DNA of 64,000 nt from Actinoplanes nipponensis. GTDB lineage: Bacteria; Actinomycetota; Actinomycetes; Mycobacteriales; Micromonosporaceae. The notes under the pieces were generated by a model that worked only from the letters and a program-made list of their open reading frames with translations, had not been told where the DNA came from and did no database searches. The position numbers and the translations under genes were made by a program. Shown piece by piece: positions 35,319-44,061 of the stretch (the stretch's first letter is position 1; each line of letters opens with the position of its first letter). The DNA lies in the NCBI RefSeq assembly GCF_016862275.1, contig NZ_BOMQ01000092.1, forward strand, positions 1-64,000. Reading direction: 5' to 3'.

Positions 35319-38290
35319 GATCGGCACCTCTGTTCGGCGGGGTCGTGCACGTCCACCGGGCCGGTGACCTCGGCGGTGATGCCGGCGAGGCGGTCGCCCG
35401 CCGCCGCGCTGCTCCAGTCGCGATGCTCGTCGACGATGCGCCGGGCCAGGAGCGCGGCCGGCGGGGCGGTGGCGGCGATGCGGTGGGCCAGGTCGAGGGC
35501 GGCCGGCAGGGCGGCGCCGGGCGCGGTGACCCGGTTGACCAGCCCGAGCTCGTGCAGCCGGCGGGCCGGCAGGGGCTCGCCGGTGAGCGCGAACTCCAGC
35601 GCGGTGGCCCGGGGCAGGCTCCGGGCCAGCCGCAGCAGCGCGCCGGCCGCGGCGGCCGGGTCCCGCTGGACCTCGGGGAGGGCGAAGGTGGCGTCCTCGC
35701 CGGCCACGATCAGATCGGCGGCGAGCGGGAGGCCGCCGGCCGGGGCCGCGCCCTCGACGGCGACGATCAGCGGCTTGCCGGGCGGCCGGGCGGCCGGGCC
35801 GAGCGGATCACACCGGGCGGCGACCGGATCCGCGGCTGGTGTGACTGCCGGGCCGTCCGGGTCCACGCGGGACGCGGTGTCGCCGCCCGGAGCAGCGGCC
35901 GGGCCGTCCGGGTCCACGCGGGACGCGGTGTCGACGCCGGTCAGCACGGCGACCCGGGCGTCCGGGTCGGCCTCGAAGGCGTCCATCGCGCGTTCCAGGG
36001 CCCGGGCGGTCGCCGCGTCGGCGTGGGCGGCGGGCCGGCGCAGCCGGATCACGGTGACCGGGCCCTGCCACTCGACCAGCACCGGCGGCTCGCCGGGCGG
36101 AGGCAGCGGCGCGGGCGTGGTGTCGGCGACGGCGAACCCGTCGCCGGTGACGTCGATGCGCCAGCCGAGCGGGTCCTCGGTGCGGAGCCGGTCGATCAGC
36201 GCGCGGTCGCGGGTGCGGCGGACCACGCGCGCGCCGTCCGGGGTGAGGGCGGTGACGATGCCGGACTCGGGCTCGCCGTCGCGGCCGTACGCGACGGTGC
36301 AGGCCTCCAGGACCGCCGGGCCGGTCCGGGCCGGGCTGACCGCACGGACGGCGGGGCGGGGCCGGCGCAGGTCGGCGTCGAGGTCACGGTATCCGCGCCC
36401 CGGCGGGCGGGCGGAGAACACGGCGACGGCGTGCTTGGTGAGGTACCACCCGACGGCGGTGGCGAGGCCGTAGCTGTCCGGGTCGGCGCGCAGCCGGGGC
36501 ACGAGGTTCGCGACGGCATGACTCGCGTAGTTGTTGCCGGGCCCGCCGGCGAAGGTGAGTCCCCCGGTGACGGTGAGCGGACGGGCCGGGTCGTCGATCG
36601 GCAGCGCGAGCTCGGCCGCGGCGACCTCGACCGCGGAGGGGAAGCAGGCGTACAGGTCGAGGTGGCGGATGTCCTCGATGGACAGTCCGGTGTGGCCCAG
36701 CACGGCCCGTCCGGCGGCGCCGAGCGCGGGCGAGGCGGCCAGGTCGGCGCGCTCGGTGACGTACCACTCCTCGGTGGCGTGCGCGCCGGCGTGCGCGAAC
36801 ACCCACCGGTCCTGGGCGATGCCGGCCCGCCGGGCGGCGTCGGCGCTGCACACGATGATGCCGGTGGCCTGGTTCACCTGCAGGTGGGCGGTGAGCAGCT
36901 TGCGGTACGGCGCGGCGATCGGGCGGTTGGCGCCGTCCGGGGCGGCCAGCTCGTCGGGGGTGCGCCGGCCGGGCAGCCAGGCGTACGGATTCGCCGCGGC
37001 CACCTCGGACAGGCGGGACCAGAGTCCGGTGATCCGGGCCTGGTGCGCGGCCGGGGACAGCCCGAGGCGCCGGCGGACGGCGGACTCGATGAGCGCGTAC
37101 AGGTGGACCGGCGCGACCAGGCCGGCCGCGATCTCGGCCTCGTTGTTCGGCGGGGTGTGGGCGCCGAGGGTGCGGGCCGGGGCCGTGCCGTCCGGCTGCC
37201 GGGGCCAGGCCAGGTCGCGGCCCGCGCGTTCGGCGGCGGCCGCGGTGGCGGCGGCCTCGGCCCCGCCCAGCAGGGCGACCGAGACCCGCCCGGCGGCGAT
37301 CGCGGCGGCCGCGTCGTTGAGCAGCCGCAGCGAGCCGTCGCCGCCGAAGATGCCGCTCTGCACGGTCTCCGCCGGCCGGGCCCCGACCGCCTCGGCGATC
37401 AGCGCGGCGCCGTCCGGGTACTGCCAGGAGACGCTGGCGACGTAGCCGACCGCGTCGGCGCCGGCCAGCAGCTCCTCCCCCACGCCGGCGTCCCCGGCGG
37501 CCAGCCGCAGCGCGCGCACGGCCAGCGACACCGGATCGCCGCCCCGGGGCTCGGTGGAGCGTTCGCACACCTGGCCGACGCCGACCACGACCGGGGTCCA
37601 CGGGTCGAGGTCAAGGCCGGTGCGCTCGTGGCGGATCGGGGCGGGCCTGGTCCTCGGCGCCGCGGCGGTCGGGCGGTTCGCCGGGGCGGCGACCGCGGGC
37701 GGATGCGCGGCCGGGACGTCCCGCACCGCGGTGGTCAGCTGCTCCAGCGACTTCTGCACGGCTTCGGCGAGGTTGCGGGCCAGCATCGCGCCGAGCGGCC
37801 CGTCCGCGGTGCCGCCCTCGACGCCGCCGTCGCAGCGCACCACCGTGCCGGCGGCGGTGGGCGCGAGCGACAGGTAGAAGCCGACGGCGATGCCCATCGG
37901 GCCGGTGCCGTCCAGCCAGACCGTGCGTGCGGGCTCCGCGCCGGTGACCGTCCAGCGCACCTCGCTGGGCACGCCCATCAGGGCGACCCGCTGGGCGAAG
38001 CGCGCGCCGGGGACCAGCGCGGCCGGCGGAGGCGCCGGCCAGCCGGCGTGCAGCACCAGCCAGTCGCCCATCCGGGCGGGGTCGGCCAGGACCGCGAAGA
38101 CCCGCTCCGGGTCGGCGGGGACCTCGGCCGAGGCGACGCAGGGGTACGCGAAGACGCGCGGCGGCTCGACGGGGGGCGGGACGTGCCCCCGCGCCGATCG
38201 CCGGATCGCCCGGCGCAGCGTGGTGGCGGCCACCGCTCGGCCCACGGCGAGGCCGGCTCGGAGTCGCGCGTACGGTCGCGCAGCGGGCAT
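35315..38290 (-). CDS. Fused SRPBCC / thiolase-like / enoyl-CoA hydratase-like protein
   Basis: This 991-residue fusion has three parts: an SRPBCC domain (about 40-205, VFAVLADPARMGDWLVLHAG), a thiolase-like domain (about 230-700, PVVVGVGQVCERS; GGLTFAGGPGNNYASHAV), and a crotonase domain (about 735-991). The usual thiolase nucleophile position reads GGDGSLRLLNDAA with no Cys, as in SCP-x-like relatives. In the crotonase part, the loop that normally carries the F-x-A-G-x-D-L oxyanion motif is replaced by three copies of a 17-codon repeat (about 35790-35940). Catalysis by that part is therefore doubtful. GGGAGA precedes ATG 38290. It may be a scaffold in beta-oxidation with the synthetase downstream. 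Confidence 0.78.
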   Translation of the reverse strand: MPAARPYARLRAGLAVGRAVAATTLRRAIRRSARGHVPPPVEPPRVFAYPCVASAEVPADPERVFAVLADPARMGDWLVLHAGWPAPPPAALVPGARFAQRVALMGVPSEVRWTVTGAEPARTVWLDGTGPMGIAVGFYLSLAPTAAGTVVRCDGGVEGGTADGPLGAMLARNLAEAVQKSLEQLTTAVRDVPAAHPPAVAAPANRPTAAAPRTRPAPIRHERTGLDLDPWTPVVVGVGQVCERSTEPRGGDPVSLAVRALRLAAGDAGVGEELLAGADAVGYVASVSWQYPDGAALIAEAVGARPAETVQSGIFGGDGSLRLLNDAAAAIAAGRVSVALLGGAEAAATAAAAERAGRDLAWPRQPDGTAPARTLGAHTPPNNEAEIAAGLVAPVHLYALIESAVRRRLGLSPAAHQARITGLWSRLSEVAAANPYAWLPGRRTPDELAAPDGANRPIAAPYRKLLTAHLQVNQATGIIVCSADAARRAGIAQDRWVFAHAGAHATEEWYVTERADLAASPALGAAGRAVLGHTGLSIEDIRHLDLYACFPSAVEVAAAELALPIDDPARPLTVTGGLTFAGGPGNNYASHAVANLVPRLRADPDSYGLATAVGWYLTKHAVAVFSARPPGRGYRDLDADLRRPRPAVRAVSPARTGPAVLEACTVAYGRDGEPESGIVTALTPDGARVVRRTRDRALIDRLRTEDPLGWRIDVTGDGFAVADTTPAPLPPPGEPPVLVEWQGPVTVIRLRRPAAHADAATARALERAMDAFEADPDARVAVLTGVDTASRVDPDGPAAAPGGDTASRVDPDGPAVTPAADPVAARCDPLGPAARPPGKPLIVAVEGAAPAGGLPLAADLIVAGEDATFALPEVQRDPAAAAGALLRLARSLPRATALEFALTGEPLPARRLHELGLVNRVTAPGAALPAALDLAHRIAATAPPAALLARRIVDEHRDWSSAAAGDRLAGITAEVTGPVDVHDPAEQRCRS
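35847..35933. repeat. Direct repeats of 36 identical bases, 51-bp period, inside the fused gene
   Basis: The 36 bases at 35847-35882 recur identically at 35898-35933. A diverged third copy lies at about 35796-35831. The period is 51 bp, so the reading frame is kept and each unit adds 17 residues built around ASRVDPDGPA. Confidence 0.85.
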
Positions 38291-38301
38291 GGAGGTCTCC
38301 C

Positions 38302-38323
38302 TAACAGTCTGGCGTGACGGTAT
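38302..38323. promoter_or_regulatory. TetR-type operator, copy 1
   Basis: TAACAGT and ACGGTAT are separated by 8 bases, 12 bp upstream of the fused gene start. It matches the copy at 38375-38396 with one change in the arms. Likely bound by the TetR protein encoded at 38402. Confidence 0.6.
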
Positions 38324-38374
38324 GTGAGTGACCTGGGTCACGGCAAGCCCTGGCTTCGGCCTGGTGGCCCCAAC

Positions 38375-38396
38375 TAACCGTCAGGGCGTACGGTAT
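38375..38396. promoter_or_regulatory. TetR-type operator, copy 2
   Basis: TAACCGT and ACGGTAT around 8 bases end 5 bp before the GTG of the TetR gene. The inner arms ACCGT/ACGGT are perfectly symmetric. The two copies are in the same orientation, 73 bp (about seven helical turns) apart, in the 111-bp divergent intergenic region. This suggests joint control of both operons and autoregulation. Confidence 0.65.
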
Positions 38397-38401
38397 GTGC
38401 C

Positions 38402-39073
38402 GTGACAGCGGAAGCCCGCCGGCGAACCCAGGCGCAGCGCAGCGAGACCACCCGGTCCAAGATCCTCGACGCCACGGTCCAGTCCCTGGTCGAGCGCGGC
38501 TACGCCGAGACCACCACCGCCGAGGTGCTGGCCCTGGCCGACGTGCCCCGCGGCACGCTGCTGCACCACTTCCCCACCAAGGTGGACCTGCTGGTCGCGG
38601 CGGTGCAGCACCTCGCCCGGCGGCGGCTGGAGGCGCTCTCCGCCGAGATCGCCGGCGTGCGCACCACCACCACCGGCGACGGCGCCGGCCGGCTCGACGC
38701 GCTGATCGACATCATGTGGCGGCACTTCTCCTCGCCGCTGTTCTGGGCCGCGCTCGAGCTGTGGACCGCCGCCCGCACCGACGCCGAGCTGCGCGCCGCC
38801 CTGACGCCGGTGGAGAAGGAGGTCTTCGGGGTGCTGCACGAGCGCTCCCGGGACCTGCTCGAGGAGTCCGCGCCCGGCGACCCCCGGCTGGCCACCGTGG
38901 TCCAGCTCAGCTTCGAAGTGCTGACCGGGCTGGCCATGACCGGCCTGGTCAGCGGGGACCTGGCCCAACGCGAGGTGCTCATCCGGCGCTGGAAGCGCGC
39001 CGCCGCCATCCTGCTCGGCCGGCGCGACCCGCAGACGCTGGTCGAACGCGGCGCAAAGGAGATCCGACCATGA
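38402..39073 (+). CDS. TetR-family repressor of the acyl-CoA degradation locus
   Basis: The 223-residue protein has an N-terminal TetR helix-turn-helix (about 17-65: KILDATVQSLVERGYAETTT and PRGTLLHHFPTK). An all-helical ligand domain follows, similar to TetR regulators with C-terminal TetR_C-type bundles. The start is GTG 38402. Its TGA overlaps the ATG of the acyl-CoA dehydrogenase gene (ATGA), and the fused thiolase gene is divergent. The ligand is probably an acyl-CoA from the pathway, in the manner of FadR/KstR2-type regulators; this is inferred from the neighbours. Confidence 0.87.
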   Translation: MTAEARRRTQAQRSETTRSKILDATVQSLVERGYAETTTAEVLALADVPRGTLLHHFPTKVDLLVAAVQHLARRRLEALSAEIAGVRTTTTGDGAGRLDALIDIMWRHFSSPLFWAALELWTAARTDAELRAALTPVEKEVFGVLHERSRDLLEESAPGDPRLATVVQLSFEVLTGLAMTGLVSGDLAQREVLIRRWKRAAAILLGRRDPQTLVERGAKEIRP

Positions 39074-40221
39074 CCGACGACCCCTTCGAGACCACCGAAC
39101 GGGCGGCGCTGCGCGAGGCGACCGCCCGGTTCGTCCGCCGCGAGATCACCCCGCACCTCGACGACTGGGAACGCGCCGGGGAGATCCCGCGCGGCCTGCA
39201 CCGGCGCGCCGCCAAGGCCGGCCTGTACGGCATCGGCTTCGCCGAGGAGCACGGCGGCGACGGCGGCGACACCGTGGACACGGTCGTCGCCACCGAGGCC
39301 TTCCTGGAGGCGGGCGGCTCGTCCGGCTGCCACGCCGCGCTGTTCACGCACGGCATCGCGCTGCCGCACATGATCGCGGCCGGCGACTCCGCGCTGATCG
39401 ACCGGTTCGTCCGCCCGGCCCTGGCCGGCGAGGTGGTGTGCGCCCTCGGCGTCACCGAGCCGGACGCCGGGTCGGACGTGGGCGCGCTGCGCACCACCGC
39501 GGTCCGCGACGGCGAGCACTACGTCGTCGACGGGGCCAAGATGTTCATCACCTCGGGCACCCGCGCCGACTTCGTCACCACCGCGGTGCGCACCGGCGGC
39601 CCCGGCGCGTCCGGCATCAGCCTGCTCGTCGTCGAGCGCGGCACGCCCGGCTTCACGGTGTCCCGCCGGCTCGACAAGATGGGCTGGCTCTGCTCGGACA
39701 CCGCGGAGCTGTCGTTCGCCGGCTGCCGGGTGCCGGCCGGCAATCTGATCGGGGCCGAGAACTCGGGGTTCGCGCTGATCGCCCAGGTGTTCGTGCCGGA
39801 ACGGATCATCGCGGCGGTGCACGCGTACTCGGTGGCGCAGCGGTGCCTGGACCTCACGCTGGCCCACGCCCGCGCCCGCTCGACCTTCGGCAAGCCGCTG
39901 ATCGCCCGGCAGGTGGTGCGGCACAAGCTGGTCCAGATGCGCCAGCGCATCGAGCTGGCCCGCACGTACACCCGGCGGGTGGCCGCCCGGCACGCGGCCG
40001 GCGAGCTGGTCGTCGGCGAGGCCTGCCTGGCCAAGAACGCCGCGGTGGACGCCGTCAAGCACGTGGTCGACGAGGCGGTCCAGCTGCACGGCGGGATGGG
40101 GTACATGCGCGAGTCGGAGGTGGAACGGCACTACCGCGACAGCCGGATCCTCGGCATCGGCGCCGGCGCCACCGAGGTGATGACCGACCTGGCCGCGAAG
40201 ATGTTCGGCTACGACCGCTGA
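39070..40221 (+). CDS. Acyl-CoA dehydrogenase
   Basis: This 383-residue flavoprotein catalyses alpha,beta-desaturation of an acyl-CoA. Motifs: CALGVTEPDAGSDVGALRTTA, where substrate and FAD bind (about 135-155), MFITSGTRADFV, RSTFGKPLIARQVVRHKL, and C-terminal QLHGGMGYMRESEVERHYRD (about 340-360). Glu in GYMRESEVE could be the base, but the exact residue is uncertain. It is translationally coupled to the TetR gene (4-bp overlap) and probably works with the divergent acyl-CoA synthetase operon. The chain or ring substrate is unknown. Confidence 0.92.
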   Translation: MTDDPFETTERAALREATARFVRREITPHLDDWERAGEIPRGLHRRAAKAGLYGIGFAEEHGGDGGDTVDTVVATEAFLEAGGSSGCHAALFTHGIALPHMIAAGDSALIDRFVRPALAGEVVCALGVTEPDAGSDVGALRTTAVRDGEHYVVDGAKMFITSGTRADFVTTAVRTGGPGASGISLLVVERGTPGFTVSRRLDKMGWLCSDTAELSFAGCRVPAGNLIGAENSGFALIAQVFVPERIIAAVHAYSVAQRCLDLTLAHARARSTFGKPLIARQVVRHKLVQMRQRIELARTYTRRVAARHAAGELVVGEACLAKNAAVDAVKHVVDEAVQLHGGMGYMRESEVERHYRDSRILGIGAGATEVMTDLAAKMFGYDR

Positions 40222-40239
40222 CCGCCGCGGCCCGGGCCG

Positions 40240-41802
40240 TCAGGAGGTCAGGTGGAACTGGCTGATCACCGAGCGCAGGTTCGCGGCGGTCGTGGCGAGC
40301 TCCTGGGCGGCCCGCTGGGTCTGTGCCGCCGACCGGGTCGCCTCCCGGGAGGTGGTGGTGACCGCGGTGACGCGTTCGGCGATGTCGCCGGTGCGCCCGG
40401 CGGCCCGGGCCACCCGGTGGCCGATCTCCTCGGTGGAGGCCGACTGCTCCTCCACGGCGGCGGCGATGCCCTGCTGGATGTCGGCGATCTCGTTGACGGT
40501 CGACGAGATGCCGCTGATCGCGGCCGCGGCGTCGGTGCTGTCGGCCTGCAACGCGGTGATCTGCCGGGCGATGTCCTCGGTGGCCTTCGCCGTCTCGCTG
40601 GCCAGGTCCTTGACCTCGCCGGCGACGACGGCGAAGCCCTTGCCGAGCTCGCCGGCCCGGGCCGCCTCGATGGTGGCGTTCAGCGCCAGCAGGTTGGTCT
40701 GCTCGGCGATCGCGGCGATCACCTGGGCCACCTGACCGATCTGCGCGCTGGAGCCGGACAGCTTCACCACGGTGCGGTTGGCGCCCTCGGCGGCGATGAC
40801 CGCGTTGGCGACGATCGTGGTCGCCGAGGTGGCGTTGCCGGCGATCTCGGAGATCGCCGACCGCATCTCGTCGGTGCCGGTGGCGATCGCCTGCACGTCC
40901 TCGCTGACCTGGGTGGCGCTGCCGGCCGCCGCGGCGGCCTCGACCGAGGCCCGCTCCGCGCCGGCGGAGACCTCGCGGCTCACCTCGGTCAGGGCCTCCG
41001 CGGACTCGGCCAGGGTGGTGGCGTTGCGGGAGATGTCGGTGATGGCCGTGCCGACGCGGTCGACGGTGGTGTTGAGCGCGGCGCCCATCGCGCCGAGGTC
41101 GTCCTGGGCCCGCACGGTCAGCCGATGGCGGAAGTCACCGGCCGCCACCCGTTCGAGCAGCGCCTTGGTGGCCGCCACGGGCGCCGCGATCAACCGGGCG
41201 ACGAACCAGATCACGATGCCGACCAGCAGGGCGGACAGGATCGTGACGGTCGCCAGCACCAGCTTGGTGCGCGTGTCGCCGTCCTGTGCGGCCGTCACGT
41301 CCCGGGCCGCGCTCTCGCCGAGCAGCGTCTTGAGGCCGTCGCTACCGGCGTCCAGCGCGTCCCAGTGCTCCTGCGTGGTGTCGAAGGTGGCCTGCGGCAG
41401 CACCCCGGACACCTGCGCGAGCCGGGCGGCGTCGTCGAGCACCGGCTGGATCGTCGGCAGGTACCGGGCGACCGCGTCGTCGATCCCGGCGTCCAGATCC
41501 ACCGACCGCAGCGTCGCCTGCTGCTCCGCCAGCTCGCCCGCGTGCTCGGTGAGCTGGTCGATCACCTCCGCCCGCCGCTCGGCGGACACCGCCTGGGTCA
41601 GGATCGCCGCGTCGGCCAGCACCACCGAGGCGGTGTGCTGGGAGTCGATCGTCCAGGCCAGGGCCTCCGCGACCCGGAACGCCCGATCGGCGCGGTCACC
41701 GGCCGCCTCGGCCTCCACGTAGCCGATCGTGCCGACGGTCAGCGAGGCGGCGATGGCCAGCACGCCGATGGCGGCCAGGCGGCGCTTGACGGTCCATGGC
41801 AC
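40240..41802 (-). CDS. Methyl-accepting chemotaxis protein
   Basis: The 520-residue receptor has a first membrane helix (about 8-30), a four-helix-bundle-like extracellular sensor (about 31-180) and a second helix (about 185-210, LVLATVTILSALLVGIVIWF). A HAMP linker follows, then a cytoplasmic signalling domain whose hairpin tip contains AIAEQTNLLALNATIEAARA and KGFAVVAGEVKDLA, the CheA/CheW contact signature. GTG 41802 is favoured by GAGGGGG seven bases upstream. It implies that the organism makes motile cells such as zoospores, as Actinoplanes does. No other che genes are nearby. Confidence 0.93.
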   Translation of the reverse strand: MPWTVKRRLAAIGVLAIAASLTVGTIGYVEAEAAGDRADRAFRVAEALAWTIDSQHTASVVLADAAILTQAVSAERRAEVIDQLTEHAGELAEQQATLRSVDLDAGIDDAVARYLPTIQPVLDDAARLAQVSGVLPQATFDTTQEHWDALDAGSDGLKTLLGESAARDVTAAQDGDTRTKLVLATVTILSALLVGIVIWFVARLIAAPVAATKALLERVAAGDFRHRLTVRAQDDLGAMGAALNTTVDRVGTAITDISRNATTLAESAEALTEVSREVSAGAERASVEAAAAAGSATQVSEDVQAIATGTDEMRSAISEIAGNATSATTIVANAVIAAEGANRTVVKLSGSSAQIGQVAQVIAAIAEQTNLLALNATIEAARAGELGKGFAVVAGEVKDLASETAKATEDIARQITALQADSTDAAAAISGISSTVNEIADIQQGIAAAVEEQSASTEEIGHRVARAAGRTGDIAERVTAVTTTSREATRSAAQTQRAAQELATTAANLRSVISQFHLTS

Positions 41803-41908
41803 GGGAGCGCCCCCTCGTCGTCTGCCCGACGGGCGATGCATTCCCCCGTCCCCGGTGACGGTCTCACGGTGCCCGCCGGCCCGGGGCCGGAATCAGGCAG
41901 AATGCCGC

Positions 41909-42367
41909 TCAGCGCTCGGCGGCGTAGTCGCGCATGGCCCCGGCGACGTCGTGCAGGAACCGCGCGGTGGCGGCGGCCTGCTCGGGGGTCAGCTGCCCGG
42001 CCGCCTCGTCGATGCGGCCGAGCAGCGGGGCCAGGGCCGCGAAGACCTCCTCGTACGCCCGGTCGGTCGCGACCACGGACTGTCGCCGCCGGTCCGACGG
42101 GTGCGCGACCCGGCGCACGTGCCCGGTGCTCTCCAGGCGGTCGACCAGCGTGGTGGCCGACGCCGACCGGATGCCCAGGCGCTGCCCCAGCTCGCTCGGT
42201 CCCAGCCCGTCCGCGCTGGTCACGACGTGATCCAGCGCGGTGACGTCGGTGAGGCCGAGGGCCAGCCGGCGCGCCACGCTCTGCACGGCTTCGCCGTTGG
42301 CCCGCAGCATGTCCCGGACGGCGTACGCCAGCTCGCTGTGTCGTGGTGCCCGCCGCTGCCCGGTCAT
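41909..42367 (-). CDS. MarR-family repressor
   Basis: The 152-residue protein has the MarR winged helix (about 45-110: LGPSELGQRLGIRSASATTL and the wing HPSDRRRQSV) between N- and C-terminal dimerisation helices. It is divergent from an MFS efflux gene, with 59 bp between start codons that contain a near-perfect 23-bp palindrome. The arrangement is typical of a drug-responsive repressor that controls its own efflux pump. The inducer is unknown. Confidence 0.9.
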   Translation of the reverse strand: MTGQRRAPRHSELAYAVRDMLRANGEAVQSVARRLALGLTDVTALDHVVTSADGLGPSELGQRLGIRSASATTLVDRLESTGHVRRVAHPSDRRRQSVVATDRAYEEVFAALAPLLGRIDEAAGQLTPEQAAATARFLHDVAGAMRDYAAER

Positions 42368-42388
42368 GGCGCGATTCTACGGCAGGCA

Positions 42389-42411
42389 GGTAGCTAGATT
42401 CTCTAGTTACC
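42389..42411. promoter_or_regulatory. 23-bp palindromic operator between MarR and MFS genes
   Basis: GGTAGCTAGA and TCTAGTTACC flank TTC; 9 of 10 base pairs are symmetric. It sits in the middle of the 59-bp gap, 15 bp from the MFS ATG and 21 bp from the MarR ATG, so one bound dimer could block both genes. TATAAC at 42413-42418 may be the MFS -10 element, which would leave a very short leader. Confidence 0.7.
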
Positions 42412-42426
42412 TGTATAACGAGAATC

Positions 42427-44061
42427 ATGATGTCGGAGAGAAGTGACCGCCGCCGCTGGCTCGGCCTGCTCGTGGTCAGCCTCGGCGTCGCGATGATCAT
42501 CGTGGACGCGACCATCGTGAACGTCGCCGTCCCGTCGATCATCAAGGACCTCGGCGCCACCTCCAGCGACGCCCAGTGGATCCAGGAGTCGTACACGCTG
42601 GTCTTCGCCGCCCTGCTGCTGGTCGCCGGCCGCACGGCGGACCGGGCGGGACGGCGCCGGCTGTTCCTGATCGGGGTCGTGGTGTTCGTCCTGGGCAGCA
42701 TCGGCTGCGCCCAGGCGCCCGACCCGCCGCTGCTCATCGCCTTCCGCCTCGTGCAGGGCGTCGGTGGGGCGCTGATCCTGCCCGCCTCGCTGTCGCTGCT
42801 GAACGCCACCTTCACCGGCCGCGAGCGGGGCATCGCCTTCGCGGTGTGGGGCTCCACCATCGGTGGCACCGCCGCGCTCGGCCCGCTGCTCGGCGGCTGG
42901 CTGACCACCGAACTGTCCTGGCGGTGGGCGTTCGGCATCAACATCCCGCTCGGCGCCCTCATCATCGCCGGCGCCCTGCTGCTGCTCCCGGAGTCCCGCG
43001 AGCCCCGCGACCGGCGGGGCAACGACTGGGCCGGCGCCCTGATCTCCATGGTCACGCTCACCGGCATCGTCTTCGGCCTCATCGAGGGGCGCAACTACGG
43101 CTGGTTCGAGCGCACCGGCCCGGTGGACGTGGCCGGCTTCTCCTGGACGGCGCGGCTCTCCCCCGTACCGGTGGCCCTCGCCCTCGCCGTCGCCGGCGTG
43201 ATCGCCTTCGTGGTGGTCGAACGCCGCCGCAACGCCGCCGGCAGATCGGTGCTGCTCGACCTGCGGCTGTTCGCCATCCCGTCGTTCCGCAACGGGAACC
43301 TGGTGGCCGGCATCGTCAGCCTCGGCGAGTTCGGCCTGCTCTTCTCGCTGCCGCTGTGGCTGCAGAACGTGCGGGGCTACACCGCCTTCGAGGCCGGGCT
43401 GGCGCTGCTGCCGCTGGCCGCCGGCAGCTTCCTGGCCAGCGGCCTGGCCGCGCCGCTGACGGCCCGGCGGGGCGCGGTGTTCTCGGTCCGCCTGGGCATC
43501 CTGCTGGAGCTGGCCGGCGTGGCCGGACTCGGTGTGGTCGTCGCGCCGGGCACGCCGTGGTGGGCGTTCGCGCCGATGCTGTTGGTCTACGGCATCGGCG
43601 TCGGGCTGGCCACCGCCCAGATCACCGGCGTGGTGCTGGCCGACGTGCCGGTGGCGATGAGCGGCCAGGCGTCCGGCACCCAGAGCACCACCCGGCAGCT
43701 CGGCTCCGCGCTGGGCATCGCCGTGCTCGGCACCGTGCTGTTCACCACGCTGGCCGGGCACCTCGGCGCCGCGCTCACCGACCGCGGCATCCCGGCCGGG
43801 GAACGCGACGCCGTGATCACCGCGGTCAAGGACAGCGCGGGGGCGGCCATCGGCGGGCTGGCCGCGGATCCGGGCACCGCGCCGCTGGCCGACGACGCGC
43901 GCCAGGCGTTCTCCACGGCGACCCGGTGGACCGCCTTCACCGCGACCGGTTTCCTGCTGATCGGCCTGATCGCCTCGGCGCGGCTGGGCCGGGGTCGCCG
44001 GGACCCGGACCCGCCGGACGGCCGGGCCGCCGAGGCAGCCGCGGCCGGGGGCTCCGGCTAG
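42427..44061 (+). CDS. MFS drug exporter, DHA2 (14-helix) family
   Basis: The 544-residue membrane protein has about 14 transmembrane helices. The DHA2 signs are VDATIVNVAVPSI in helix 1, the loop motif GRTADRAGRRRLF after helix 2 and motif C in helix 5 (ALGPLLGGWLT). It probably exports a toxic compound by proton antiport. The start is ATG 42427 or 42430. The divergent MarR gene is its likely repressor. The stop overlaps the convergent diguanylate cyclase gene by 4 bp. Confidence 0.92.
   Translation: MMSERSDRRRWLGLLVVSLGVAMIIVDATIVNVAVPSIIKDLGATSSDAQWIQESYTLVFAALLLVAGRTADRAGRRRLFLIGVVVFVLGSIGCAQAPDPPLLIAFRLVQGVGGALILPASLSLLNATFTGRERGIAFAVWGSTIGGTAALGPLLGGWLTTELSWRWAFGINIPLGALIIAGALLLLPESREPRDRRGNDWAGALISMVTLTGIVFGLIEGRNYGWFERTGPVDVAGFSWTARLSPVPVALALAVAGVIAFVVVERRRNAAGRSVLLDLRLFAIPSFRNGNLVAGIVSLGEFGLLFSLPLWLQNVRGYTAFEAGLALLPLAAGSFLASGLAAPLTARRGAVFSVRLGILLELAGVAGLGVVVAPGTPWWAFAPMLLVYGIGVGLATAQITGVVLADVPVAMSGQASGTQSTTRQLGSALGIAVLGTVLFTTLAGHLGAALTDRGIPAGERDAVITAVKDSAGAAIGGLAADPGTAPLADDARQAFSTATRWTAFTATGFLLIGLIASARLGRGRRDPDPPDGRAAEAAAAGGSG

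Noticed and set aside
31848-36473. 1541-codon plus-strand frame crossing three genes
   Set aside because: Crosses genes on both strands and contains no recognisable domain, while the competing frames have clear domains.
35345-38317. 990-codon plus-strand frame antisense to the fused thiolase/crotonase gene
   Set aside because: Composition typical of antisense frames and no domains; the minus-strand gene is well supported.
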